A DNA stretch of 64,000 nucleotides from Flavitalea plasmicola (lineage in GTDB: Bacteria; Bacteroidota; Bacteroidia; Chitinophagales; Chitinophagaceae), in the NCBI RefSeq assembly GCF_030546645.1, contig NZ_JAUOTO010000004.1, positions 248,001 to 312,000 of the forward strand. Direction: 5' to 3'. Below, in pieces: positions 17,465 through 25,656 of this stretch (positions within the stretch are counted from its first letter, which is position 1; every line of letters starts with the position of its first letter). Under the pieces are notes generated by a model, which was not told where the DNA came from, searched no databases, and worked only from the letters and a program-made list of their open reading frames with translations. Both the position numbers and the translations under genes were made by a program.

Positions 17465-18650
17465 GGAATTGCAGGATGCTGTGAGCGGCATTGGCCGAGG
17501 CGTGCCCGCCCTGGCTGAGGAGCTCTTTCAGGGCCTTGTAATCGGCGCGGAGCTGTCTTTGCTTTTGGGGGTCGTTGAGGAGGACGTCGAGCTCTTTACG
17601 GAGGTTGTCAGGGGTGAGCTGGTCCTGGATCAGCTCTTTCACCACCAGTTTGTCCATGATGAGATTCACCAGGGAGATGTATTTGACCTTTATCAGTCTT
17701 CTGGCGATCTGGTAGGAGACGGGGCTGCCTTTGTAACAGACGATCTCGGGCACGCCGAAGAGGGCTGTCTCGAGGGTGGCTGTGCCTGAGGTGACGCAGG
17801 CGGCGCTGGCCTTGGAGAGAAGGGCATAGGTCTCGTTGCGAACGGAAGAGACGTTGGGATAGGCTTTCAGCATGTCCTCGTAGAAGGCATCTTCCAGGCC
17901 GGGCGCTTTGGCGACGATGAAGAGATGGTTGGGGAAGTGGCGGCACACTTCCAGCATGAGGGGAAGCTTTTTCAGGATCTCCTGGCGGCGGGAGCCGGGG
18001 AGCAGGGCGATGATGGGAAGAGCTGCAAGCTGCAAGCTGTTAGCTACAAGCGGTGAGCTGTGAGTGGAGAGCTGTGGGCTTTGAGCGGCGAGGGGATTGG
18101 TGGGGGTGAGGGTGTGCATGGTATGCAGGCGGTCATCGGCGAGGAAGCGGTCGATCACTTCCACCAGGGGATGGCCTACGTATTCTACTTCAAAGTTCCA
18201 GCGTCTGTAAAACTCTTTTTCAAAAGGAAGGATGACGAGCATCTTGTCCACGTGCTCCTTGATCTGCCGCACACGGCCCTCTTTCCAGGCCCATACCTGG
18301 GGGGAGATGTAATAAATAACTTTTATTCCCTGGCGGTGGGCCCATTTTGCGATGCGCATATTGAAGCCGGGATAGTCTACGAGAATAAGGGCGTCGGGTT
18401 GGTAGGCCTGAATGTCCTGGCGGCAGAATTCGAGATTCCGGAAAATGGTGCGGAGGTTGCTAAGGACCTCCACGAAGCCCATGAATGCAAGGTCTTTATA
18501 GTGCTTTACCAGTACACCTCCGGCAGCCGCCATCAGGTCGCCCCCCCAGCACCGGACCTCGGTCCGGGGATCGGCCTTTCTCAATTCTTTGATGAGATTG
18601 CTGCCGTGCAGGTCGCCGGAGGCTTCGCCGGCAATAATATAATACTTCAT
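17451..18650 (-). CDS. lpxB: Lipid-A-disaccharide synthase LpxB (with a repeat-derived insertion)
   Basis: Glycosyltransferase that condenses UDP-2,3-diacylglucosamine with lipid X to give the lipid A disaccharide precursor at the inner membrane. Landmarks: IIAGEASGDLHGSNLI at 5-20, CWGGDLM, VDYPGFNMRIAKWAH, YYISPQVWAWKEGRVRQIK, LPFEKEFYR, VGHPL and ALLPGSRRQEI (215-225). It is 399 residues long. Residues 187-210 (LAAQSPQLSTHSSP onward) are encoded by a copy of the dispersed AGCTGCAAGC repeat and sit in a linker just before ALLPGSR, between the two Rossmann-like halves; the frame is kept. The neighbours show no further lipid A genes. Confidence 0.95.
   Translation of the reverse strand: MKYYIIAGEASGDLHGSNLIKELRKADPRTEVRCWGGDLMAAAGGVLVKHYKDLAFMGFVEVLSNLRTIFRNLEFCRQDIQAYQPDALILVDYPGFNMRIAKWAHRQGIKVIYYISPQVWAWKEGRVRQIKEHVDKMLVILPFEKEFYRRWNFEVEYVGHPLVEVIDRFLADDRLHTMHTLTPTNPLAAQSPQLSTHSSPLVANSLQLAALPIIALLPGSRRQEILKKLPLMLEVCRHFPNHLFIVAKAPGLEDAFYEDMLKAYPNVSSVRNETYALLSKASAACVTSGTATLETALFGVPEIVCYKGSPVSYQIARRLIKVKYISLVNLIMDKLVVKELIQDQLTPDNLRKELDVLLNDPQKQRQLRADYKALKELLSQGGHASANAAHSILQFLNAS
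18021..18092. repeat. Dispersed AGCTGCAAGC-type repeat inside lpxB
   Basis: Begins AGCTGCAAGCTGCAAGCTG and goes on as degenerate AGCT/GAGCTGTGAG units for 72 bases (24 codons). The same core occurs at 20040-20054, in the recombinase gene at 38339-38502 and around rplJ-rplL at 45372-45483. Confidence 0.75.
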
Positions 18651-18657
18651 GGAGGGG

Positions 18658-18665
18658 CAAATATA
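18658..18665 (-). promoter_or_regulatory. -7 promoter element for lpxB, very close to the start codon
   Basis: Minus-strand TATATTTG matches TAnnTTTG and ends only seven bases before the lpxB ATG at 18650. Transcription would begin at or within a few bases of the start codon, so the lpxB message is probably leaderless or nearly so. Confidence 0.55.
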
Positions 18666-18733
18666 CGATTTGATGGAGGTTGGGTTGAGGGGGCCAGCTA
18701 ATTTTTCGTTATATTGGATTCAAACAACCAAAC

Positions 18734-20029
18734 ATGACTGCAACCAACCGTCGCCGGTTTCTCGATACACTTGGAAAACTTTCCGCCACTGCGTTATTAA
18801 GTTCGATCACCCGGCCTGTATGGAGCCGCAACCTGGACAAGGCCCTTCAGCATGCGGGCGACCGGCTGCCGGGGGAACTGGCGGAAGACGAGGATTTCTG
18901 GTATTTTGTACAGCAGTCATTCACTACGTCCCCGGAGCTGATCAACCTCAACAACGGCGGGGTATCTCCCTCCCCGAAGATCGTGCAGGACGCCATGAAG
19001 CGCTATCACGACCTTTCCAATGAAGCGCCGAGCTACTATATGTGGAGGGTCCTGGACCAGGGCAGAGAGCCGCTCCGCAAGGACCTTGCCCGCATTGCGG
19101 GGACATCGCCGGAAGAGATCGCCATTCACCGCAATGCCTCCGAAGCGCTGGAGACGGTGATCTTTGGCCTGGAGCTGAAGGCTGGCGACGAGGTGGTGCT
19201 TTCCAAACAGGATTACCCGAATATGATCAATGCCTGGAAGCAAAGAGAGATGCGGGAAGGCATCAAGCTGGTGTGGATCAACCTGGACCTTCCCAGCGAA
19301 GACAATGACTACCTGGCCGGACAGTATACCAAAGCTTTTACGCCGCGGACGAAGGTGGTGCATATCACGCATGTCATCAATTGGAACGGGCAGATCCTGC
19401 CTGTGCGAAAGATCGCGGACGCAGCGCATCAACAGGGGATCGAAGTGCTGGTGGACGGAGCCCATTCCTTTGCACAGTTTGCCTTCACGATCCCTTCGCT
19501 TGGCTGCGACTATTTCGGAACGAGCCTTCACAAGTGGCTTGCCGCCTGCATTGGCAGCGGCCTGTTGTATGTAAAAAAGGAGAAGATCCCTGCGATCTAT
19601 CCTCTTTTCGCCACACCGGAGCCCAGGTCCGGCAATATCCGGAAATTCGAAAGCCTGGGTACCCGCCCCTTTTTTATCGAGCAGGCGATCGGCAAGGCCA
19701 TCGGCTTTTACGACATGATCGGGCCGGCCCGCAAAGAACAAAGGCTGCTGTATCTCAAGAACTATTGGATGAGCGCCGTTCAGCATGTCCCGAAGGTGAA
19801 GCTGCTGACTTCGCTGAAGCCGGGTTTTGGCTGTGCCATCGGAATGGTGAGCGTCGAAGGTAAGAAGCCATCCGAGCTGGAGACCTTTCTCTGGACGGAA
19901 TACAGGATCCATACGGTGGGCATCGACTGGGAGAACCTGCATGGAGTGAGGATAACGCCCAACGTATATACGACGACCAGGGATCTCGATCTGCTGATCA
20001 AGGCGATCGGAGAGTTCACGAAGGCGTGA
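18734..20029 (+). CDS. Aminotransferase class V-fold PLP enzyme with twin-arginine-type leader
   Basis: A 431-residue PLP-dependent enzyme of the class V (isopenicillin-N-epimerase/cysteine-desulfurase-like) fold. The N-terminus RRRFLDTLGKLSATALLS looks like a Tat export signal. PLP landmarks: NNGGVSPSPKIVQDAMKRYH near the start, HRNASEALETVIFGL, DGAHSFAQFAF (Asp holding the PLP ring nitrogen, with His) and TSLHKWLAA (Schiff-base Lys). The motif set fits an epimerase or lyase-type member; the substrate is unknown. Divergent from lpxB with 83 bases between the starts. An exported PLP enzyme of this type recurs in Bacteroidota, but its role is unclear. Confidence 0.85.
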   Translation: MTATNRRRFLDTLGKLSATALLSSITRPVWSRNLDKALQHAGDRLPGELAEDEDFWYFVQQSFTTSPELINLNNGGVSPSPKIVQDAMKRYHDLSNEAPSYYMWRVLDQGREPLRKDLARIAGTSPEEIAIHRNASEALETVIFGLELKAGDEVVLSKQDYPNMINAWKQREMREGIKLVWINLDLPSEDNDYLAGQYTKAFTPRTKVVHITHVINWNGQILPVRKIADAAHQQGIEVLVDGAHSFAQFAFTIPSLGCDYFGTSLHKWLAACIGSGLLYVKKEKIPAIYPLFATPEPRSGNIRKFESLGTRPFFIEQAIGKAIGFYDMIGPARKEQRLLYLKNYWMSAVQHVPKVKLLTSLKPGFGCAIGMVSVEGKKPSELETFLWTEYRIHTVGIDWENLHGVRITPNVYTTTRDLDLLIKAIGEFTKA

Positions 20030-20039
20030 GGGCGCAACC

Positions 20040-20054
20040 AGCTGCAAGCCACAA
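20040..20054. repeat. Dispersed AGCTGCAAGC-type repeat, short copy
   Basis: AGCTGCAAGCCACAA lies ten bases after the aminotransferase stop. It matches the core of the copy that opens the block in the recombinase gene (AGCTGCAAGCCACAAGC). Too short to stand alone, but it fits the family seen elsewhere in the window. Confidence 0.5.
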
Positions 20055-20137
20055 AGGGGAGAAGAAGTTACGTGCTGAGCAGGATGTGAAGTTTTTCACC
20101 GATATTCGCTGATCAGAAAGGACGACAACGACAGCCT

Positions 20138-21460
20138 ATGCCCTCACCTCAACTGAAGCGGGAAATCGGATTACTACAGGCGACTTCTATCAACATGATC
20201 GATATGGTGGGCATCGGCCCCTTCGTCATGTTGTCACTGGTGATCCAGATCGTGGGCAGCAATCTCTTTCTCTGGGCATGGATCTTCGGCGCGGTGACGG
20301 CCCTGGTCGACGGCGCGATCTGGGCGGAACTGGGAGCGGCCTATCCGCTTGCCGGCGGCAGCTACAATTTCCTGAAGGCGGCTTACGGAAAAAAATGGGG
20401 ACCGCTGATGTCGTTCCTCTTCGTCTGGCAGACCTGTCTGCAAGCTCCGTTGGTGGTGGCTTCCGGCGCCATCGGCTTCTCACATTATTTTGGATACCTG
20501 GTGCCCCTGGGGGAAGCAGGAAGAAAAGCCGTCTCGGGGACCATCGTCGTACTGATCGTGCTGCTGCTGTACAGGAATATAAAAACGATCGGAAAGATCT
20601 CGGTATTCCTTTGGGCGGGGGTGATCATCACCATGCTATGGATCATCATCAGCGGCTTTATGCACCGGACGGTGCCGTTTACATTCATGCCTTCAGGAGA
20701 TCAATCCATGTTCACCGGGAGCTTTGCGATCCTGCTGGGCCAGGCGTCAGGCAAAACGATCTACAGCTACCTGGGCTATTACAATGTCTGTCACCTGGGC
20801 GGAGAGATCCGTGAGCCGGGGCGCAATATCCCCCGCAGCATCTTTATCTCCATCATCTGCATTGCGGTGCTTTACCTGTGCATGAACCTCAGCGTGGTGG
20901 GCGTGATACCCTGGCAGGAGGCCATGCATTCGGATTTTGTGATCAGCATGTTCATGGAGAAGATATACGGCCACAGGACGGCCATGGTGGCTACGGGACT
21001 GGTCCTATGGGTGGCATTCGCCTCGCTGTTTGCCGTTGTGCTGGGCTATTCGCGGGTGCCCTATGCGGCAGCCGTCGACGGGCACTTCTTCCCTTTTTTC
21101 GCCCGGCTGCACCCGACGAAAGCATTTCCCTATGTTTCACTGCTGTTCATCGGCGCCTTAGGTTTTCTTTTTAGCATTCAGCTAAAACTTGAGCACGCCA
21201 TTAGCGCCATTTTAGCAATGCGGATCCTGGTGCAATTCGTTGCACAGGCGGTGGGCGTGGTGGTACTCCGGCGAAGAGAGGGAACGAGGTACCTGCCTTT
21301 CAGGATGTGGCTCTATCCCTTGCCTGTTATACTTTCCGTGGGAATATGGTTGTTCGTATGGGGGGCGACGGGAAAGTTTGCATTCTATGGTCTGGCGCTG
21401 GCGGCCATCGGGGTAATAGTTTTTTACGTGACGAGAAATAGATGGAAAAAAATAACGTAG
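20138..21460 (+). CDS. APC-superfamily amino-acid permease
   Basis: A 440-residue polytopic inner-membrane transporter with about twelve hydrophobic segments. The first helix carries the APC hallmark (INMIDMVGIGPFVMLSLVIQ), followed by WAELGAAYPLAGGSYNFLKA, a characteristic helix 2/3 motif. Helix 6 region: GQASGKTIYSYLGYYNVCHL then GGEIREPGRNIPRSI, typical of the family. It imports or exchanges an amino acid or polyamine by proton or solute coupling; the substrate cannot be read. It stands between the aminotransferase and the GH125 gene on the same strand; the 108- and 38-base gaps leave operon structure open. Confidence 0.88.
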   Translation: MPSPQLKREIGLLQATSINMIDMVGIGPFVMLSLVIQIVGSNLFLWAWIFGAVTALVDGAIWAELGAAYPLAGGSYNFLKAAYGKKWGPLMSFLFVWQTCLQAPLVVASGAIGFSHYFGYLVPLGEAGRKAVSGTIVVLIVLLLYRNIKTIGKISVFLWAGVIITMLWIIISGFMHRTVPFTFMPSGDQSMFTGSFAILLGQASGKTIYSYLGYYNVCHLGGEIREPGRNIPRSIFISIICIAVLYLCMNLSVVGVIPWQEAMHSDFVISMFMEKIYGHRTAMVATGLVLWVAFASLFAVVLGYSRVPYAAAVDGHFFPFFARLHPTKAFPYVSLLFIGALGFLFSIQLKLEHAISAILAMRILVQFVAQAVGVVVLRRREGTRYLPFRMWLYPLPVILSVGIWLFVWGATGKFAFYGLALAAIGVIVFYVTRNRWKKIT

Positions 21461-21498
21461 GTTTACGGCCTCTTAAAAACTGAAATTTTATTTGCTGT

Positions 21499-22950
21499 AT
21501 GGAACGCAGAACCTTTCTTCAACAGAGCACACTGGCTGCCGCGGGATTTTTAGTCAAGCCATCATTCGGACATGCAAAGGATTTTCCGGTGGTCCGGATC
21601 CCGGAAGCGCAAAGGAAATTTAAAAGTAAGTCGGTAGAGAAGATCATCCGGGAGGTGAGAACGAATATCGGGAACAAGGAGATCGGATGGCTCTTCGAAA
21701 ATTGCTTTCCCAATACTTTAGATACGACAGTGGAGTTCGAGGTCATCGGCGGCAAGCCTGACACGTACGTGATCACAGGCGATATCGACGCGATGTGGCT
21801 GAGGGACAGCAGCGCCCAGGTGTATCCCTATCTCTCGCTGTGCAAGGACGACAAGGACCTGCAGCAGCTGATCAGGGGTGTGATCCACCGCCAGGTGAAA
21901 TGTATCCTCAAGGATCCCTATGCCAATGCCTTCTACAAAGATGAAAGCAAGGTAAGCGAATGGAAGAGCACCGATGTCACGGATATGAAGCCGGGTATCC
22001 ATGAACGGAAATGGGAGATCGACAGTCTCTGCTATCCCATTCGCCTGGCGTTTGGATACTGGAATGAAACAAAGGACACTTCTGCTTTTGACCAGGACTG
22101 GCTGGAAGCGATGCGCCTGGTCTTAAAGACATTCAAAGAGCAGCAACGTAAGGATAACGATGGTCCCTATAGCTTCCAGCGCAAGACGAGTTGGGCGACG
22201 GACGGCGTGCCCCTGGGCGGCTATGGATACCCCACCAAAAAAGTCGGTCTCATCCATTCCATGTTCAGGCCGAGCGATGACGCCACGATCTACCCGTTCC
22301 TGGTGCCTTCCAATTTGTTTGCATTGAGCAGCCTTCGCAACCTGCGAACGATTGTGGAAGCTCTGGGTAAAGGCAAAGAGCTGGTAGAGCCTTGCTTTGC
22401 GCTGGAGAATGACCTGATCAAGGCGCTGGGTGAACACGCGGTCGTGACGCATCCTATCTATGGCGAGGTGTTTGCCTACGAAGTAGATGGATTCGGCAAC
22501 CATACTTTTATGGACGATGCCAACGTACCCAGCCTGCTGGCCCTGCCCTATCTGGAGTCGACTGCCTTTGGGGGCGACCTGTCAGTGCTGCGTGCTGAAA
22601 AAAGAGGATATACCGTCTATCAGAATACAAGGCGGATGCTGCTGAGCGAGTCCAATCCTTTCTTCTTTAAAGGCAAGGCTGGAGAAGGTATCGGCGGTCC
22701 GCACGCCGGACTCAACATGATCTGGCCATTGAGCATCATCGTACGGGGCCTTACCAGCCACGATCCGCAGGAGATGTCACTCTGTCTGAAAATGCTGCAG
22801 AAAAGCCATGCGGACACGGGGTTCATGCATGAGTCTTTCCACAAGGACGATGTGGCGAAGTTCACCCGGAAATGGTTTGCGTGGGCCAATACCCTGTTCG
22901 GCGAATTCGTGCTGAAGACGTACCGGGAACGGCCGGCGTTATTAAGCTAG
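21499..22950 (+). CDS. GH125-family glycosidase (probable exo-alpha-1,6-mannosidase)
   Basis: A 483-residue protein with an N-terminal Tat-like leader (ERRTFLQQSTLAAAGFLVKP). The core shows GH125 landmarks (formerly the DUF1237/Mug157 family): TVEFEVIGGKPDTYVITGDI then DAMWLRDSSAQVYPYL, YELDSLCYP-like EIDSLCYPIRLAFGYW, and FRPSDDATIYPFLVPSNLFA. Characterised GH125 enzymes cleave non-reducing alpha-1,6-linked mannose. Length is normal for the family. It ends 43 bases before the convergent tyrS gene. Substrate specificity is inferred from the family. Confidence 0.9.
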   Translation: MERRTFLQQSTLAAAGFLVKPSFGHAKDFPVVRIPEAQRKFKSKSVEKIIREVRTNIGNKEIGWLFENCFPNTLDTTVEFEVIGGKPDTYVITGDIDAMWLRDSSAQVYPYLSLCKDDKDLQQLIRGVIHRQVKCILKDPYANAFYKDESKVSEWKSTDVTDMKPGIHERKWEIDSLCYPIRLAFGYWNETKDTSAFDQDWLEAMRLVLKTFKEQQRKDNDGPYSFQRKTSWATDGVPLGGYGYPTKKVGLIHSMFRPSDDATIYPFLVPSNLFALSSLRNLRTIVEALGKGKELVEPCFALENDLIKALGEHAVVTHPIYGEVFAYEVDGFGNHTFMDDANVPSLLALPYLESTAFGGDLSVLRAEKRGYTVYQNTRRMLLSESNPFFFKGKAGEGIGGPHAGLNMIWPLSIIVRGLTSHDPQEMSLCLKMLQKSHADTGFMHESFHKDDVAKFTRKWFAWANTLFGEFVLKTYRERPALLS

Positions 22951-22993
22951 CAGGGTACAGTGCGATAAGGACGAATAGGCTGGGGTTGGCGGA

Positions 22994-24268
22994 CTAGGAA
23001 TGTGCCAGCACCAGGTGGAAGTTCTTTCCTTTTTTAATGAGAATATATTTTTCCTTTAACAAATAGGATGCGTCGATGATGGTCTTGGGATCGGTGATCT
23101 TTATTTCATTGATGCTGACACCGCCCTGCTGGATCATCTTCCTTGCATCGCCTTTACTGGAGAAGAAGCTGCTGCCACATTCGGCCAGGAAAGTGACGAC
23201 ATCCACAGGCCATGCGCTGGTGAATGTGGAGGAAGGGATACCGCTGCCCAGCAAAACATTATCATCGGAAGTGTTGATGAAGTTGATGGGGTCTCCGCCG
23301 TAGAAGCCTTTGCTGGTATTGACGATCTGTTCGTATTGCTCCGTACCATGCACAAAGACGGTGATCTCTTTGGCCAGCCTTTTCTGCAGGAGACGCTGGT
23401 CGGGCGCTGTACGGTGCTGTCCGATGAGCGCTTCGATCTCTTCCTGCCCCATAAAAGTGAAGGTCTTTATCCATTTCTCTGCGTCGGCGTCAGTGGAGTT
23501 GAGCCAGAACTGGTAAAATTCATACGGCGTGGTTTTGGTGGGATCCAGCCATACATTGCCTTTTTCGGTCTTTCCGAATTTGGTTCCGTCTGCTTTGGTC
23601 ACCAGTGGACAGGTGAAAGCAAAAGCTTCCCCGCCAGCCTTGCGCCGGATCAGCTCTGTGCCAGTGGTGATATTGCCCCATTGATCACTGCCTCCCATCT
23701 GCAGCTTTGCGTTCTTATTCACATATAACCAGTAAAAGTCGTAGCCCTGCACCAGTTGGTAGGTGAATTCGGTAAAGCTCATCCCGTTTTCGCCTTCGAG
23801 GCGCTTGCGGACGCTGTCCTTAGCGGACATATAATTGACTGTAATGTGTTTGCCTACGTCCCGGATGAACTGGAGGAAGGTGATGCCTTTGAACCAATCA
23901 TAGTTGTTCACCATTTCCGCTGCATTGGGGAGAGAAGGGGAGAAGTCCAGGAATTTCTTCAGCTGGTTCTTTACGCCTTCGAGGTTGTGGTTGAGGGTGG
24001 CTTCGTCCAGGAGGTTCCTTTCCTCGCTTTTGCCGCTGGGGTCGCCCACCATTCCGGTGGCGCCGCCCACCAGTGCAACAGGCTTATGACCAGCCTTTTG
24101 CAGGTGGACCAGCAATAAGATGGGCACGAGGCTTCCAATATGCAGGCTATCGGCTGTGGGATCGAAGCCGATGTAGCCTGTGGTCATTTCTTTTGACAGT
24201 TGTTCTTCAGTGCCCGGCATAATGTCCTGGATCATGCCTCTCCATTGTAATTCAGCTATTAAATTCAT
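22994..24268 (-). CDS. tyrS: Tyrosyl-tRNA synthetase
   Basis: Class I aminoacyl-tRNA synthetase charging tRNA-Tyr. From the start MNLIAELQWRGMIQD it has 424 residues; 19 upstream in-frame residues up to 24325 are not family-like, so the internal ATG at 24268 is preferred. Landmarks: HIGH-type motif HIGS (43-46), tyrosine pocket LVQGYDFYWLYVNKNAKLQM then GGSDQWGNITTGTELIRRK, KMSKS-type motif KFGKTEKG, and a C-terminal S4 RNA-binding domain (ARKMIQQGGVSINEIKI). Monocistronic on the minus strand. Confidence 0.96.
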   Translation of the reverse strand: MNLIAELQWRGMIQDIMPGTEEQLSKEMTTGYIGFDPTADSLHIGSLVPILLLVHLQKAGHKPVALVGGATGMVGDPSGKSEERNLLDEATLNHNLEGVKNQLKKFLDFSPSLPNAAEMVNNYDWFKGITFLQFIRDVGKHITVNYMSAKDSVRKRLEGENGMSFTEFTYQLVQGYDFYWLYVNKNAKLQMGGSDQWGNITTGTELIRRKAGGEAFAFTCPLVTKADGTKFGKTEKGNVWLDPTKTTPYEFYQFWLNSTDADAEKWIKTFTFMGQEEIEALIGQHRTAPDQRLLQKRLAKEITVFVHGTEQYEQIVNTSKGFYGGDPINFINTSDDNVLLGSGIPSSTFTSAWPVDVVTFLAECGSSFFSSKGDARKMIQQGGVSINEIKITDPKTIIDASYLLKEKYILIKKGKNFHLVLAHS

Positions 24269-24339
24269 GTTGATAATCAATCTTTTGTAATTGATGCGCC
24301 CATGCTTTTCCATAAGCTGGAACACTTAGGCGAACGGCG

Positions 24340-24347
24340 CAAAAGTA
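24340..24347 (-). promoter_or_regulatory. -7 promoter element for tyrS
   Basis: Minus-strand TACTTTTG, a match to TAnnTTTG, 71 bases upstream of the chosen tyrS start. No -33 TTTG at the standard spacing was found. Its place upstream of 24325 does not decide the start codon but fits a leader of about 65 bases. Confidence 0.45.
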
Positions 24348-24540
24348 CAGTATTTCGGGTACAATAATCTGAATGAAAGGGCGTTATACCTGACAGCCTG
24401 TAGTGGCCTTTTTAAGGGCCGTCGCCGGCGGAAAAATGATCCATAAACCCCTGGAAAGCATCCGTATAAAAAACCATAACCATAGGCTTATGCTGAAAAG
24501 ACTGGAGGGGTGGCTGTATAGGGGAACCCTAAAGACATAT

Positions 24541-25656
24541 ATGAGTCAGATGACCAAAATTTGCCCTTTACTACTTGTCGGATCGTTTTTGTGTTTTTCC
24601 GCATCTGCTCAATTCACGAAGTATTCAAATGAATTCCTCAATATCGGCGCCGGGGCCCGTGGCATGGCCATGGCTGGCGCCCAGGCGGCCAGCGTCTCTG
24701 ACGGCACGGCCGGCTATTGGAACCCGGCTGCTCTCGCGGATATCCGGGATCATCCGCAACTGAACCTGATGCATTCGGAATATTATGCAGGCATCGGCAA
24801 ATACGATTTTGCCAACCTGGTGCTGCCGCTGAAGGACAACAAGAGAACGCTGGGCATAACGGCATTGCGATTTGCCGTGGACGATATTCCCAATACGATA
24901 TTTCTGGTACAGCCGGACGGAACGGTGAATTTCGACAATATCACTACGTTCTCTTCGGCTGACTATGCTTTTCTCTTTTCTCTTGCGCAGCGGGAGGATC
25001 TGGGCAATGGGAAGCATATCAACTTCGGGGCGAATGCCAAGGTGATCCACCGGGTAGCGGGCAGCTTTGCCTCTGCCTGGGGTTTTGGATTTGATGCGTC
25101 GGTGCAGATCATCGGCAATCGCTGGAAAGCGGGGATCGTCGCCAAGGATATCACCACTACTTTCAATGCCTGGTCGTACAATATAGATACGGCGATGCGG
25201 CAGGTGTTCTATATGACGCAAAACGAGATCCCCACCAAGTCGACGGAGCTCACGGCTCCGCAGCTGATCGTGGGGGGCAGCTATAATTTCAGGTTGGGAA
25301 AGAAATTGAACCTGCTGGCTGAAGCCGACCTGGACATCACCTTTGACGGACGCCGTAATACCGTGATCAGCACCAACCCTGTGAGCATCGATCCGAAGCT
25401 GGGCCTGGAGCTGTCCTTTAAGGATGTATTTTTTGTCCGTGGCGGCATCAATAATTTTCAAAAGGCGCTGGACGACAAGGATACGACCAATCAGAAGAAG
25501 CTGTGGATCTACCAGCCCAGTGTAGGGGCCGGGTTCAAGGTAGGGGATGTGCAGATCGATTATGCATTCACCAATCTGGCCAACCAATCTTATCCACTGT
25601 ATACGCATGTATTTTCACTCAGGATAGATTTGAAGAGAAAGGAAAAGAAAAAATGA
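24541..25656 (+). CDS. porV: PorV/PorQ-family outer-membrane protein (type IX secretion)
   Basis: A 371-residue outer-membrane beta-barrel of the PorV/PorQ family. The start MSQMTKICPLLLVGSFLCFS gives a signal peptide ending SASAQ; the longer upstream extension in the same frame is not signal-like. Directly after the signal comes the family hallmark FLNIGAGARGMAMAGAQAAS and DGTAGYWNPAAL. PorV shuttles cargo from the type IX translocon to the PorU sortase. The C25 peptidase gene that follows overlaps by four bases (ATGA), which strongly supports the PorV-PorU pairing. PorQ-like function is the alternative. Confidence 0.82.
   Translation: MSQMTKICPLLLVGSFLCFSASAQFTKYSNEFLNIGAGARGMAMAGAQAASVSDGTAGYWNPAALADIRDHPQLNLMHSEYYAGIGKYDFANLVLPLKDNKRTLGITALRFAVDDIPNTIFLVQPDGTVNFDNITTFSSADYAFLFSLAQREDLGNGKHINFGANAKVIHRVAGSFASAWGFGFDASVQIIGNRWKAGIVAKDITTTFNAWSYNIDTAMRQVFYMTQNEIPTKSTELTAPQLIVGGSYNFRLGKKLNLLAEADLDITFDGRRNTVISTNPVSIDPKLGLELSFKDVFFVRGGINNFQKALDDKDTTNQKKLWIYQPSVGAGFKVGDVQIDYAFTNLANQSYPLYTHVFSLRIDLKRKEKKK

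Noticed and set aside
18917..20047. Minus-strand ORF of 376 residues opposite the aminotransferase gene
   Set aside because: Shadow of a clear PLP enzyme; no recognisable domain on the minus strand.
24403..24540. N-terminal extension of the PorV-like protein
   Set aside because: The 46 extra residues are not signal-like and precede a clear signal peptide at 24541.
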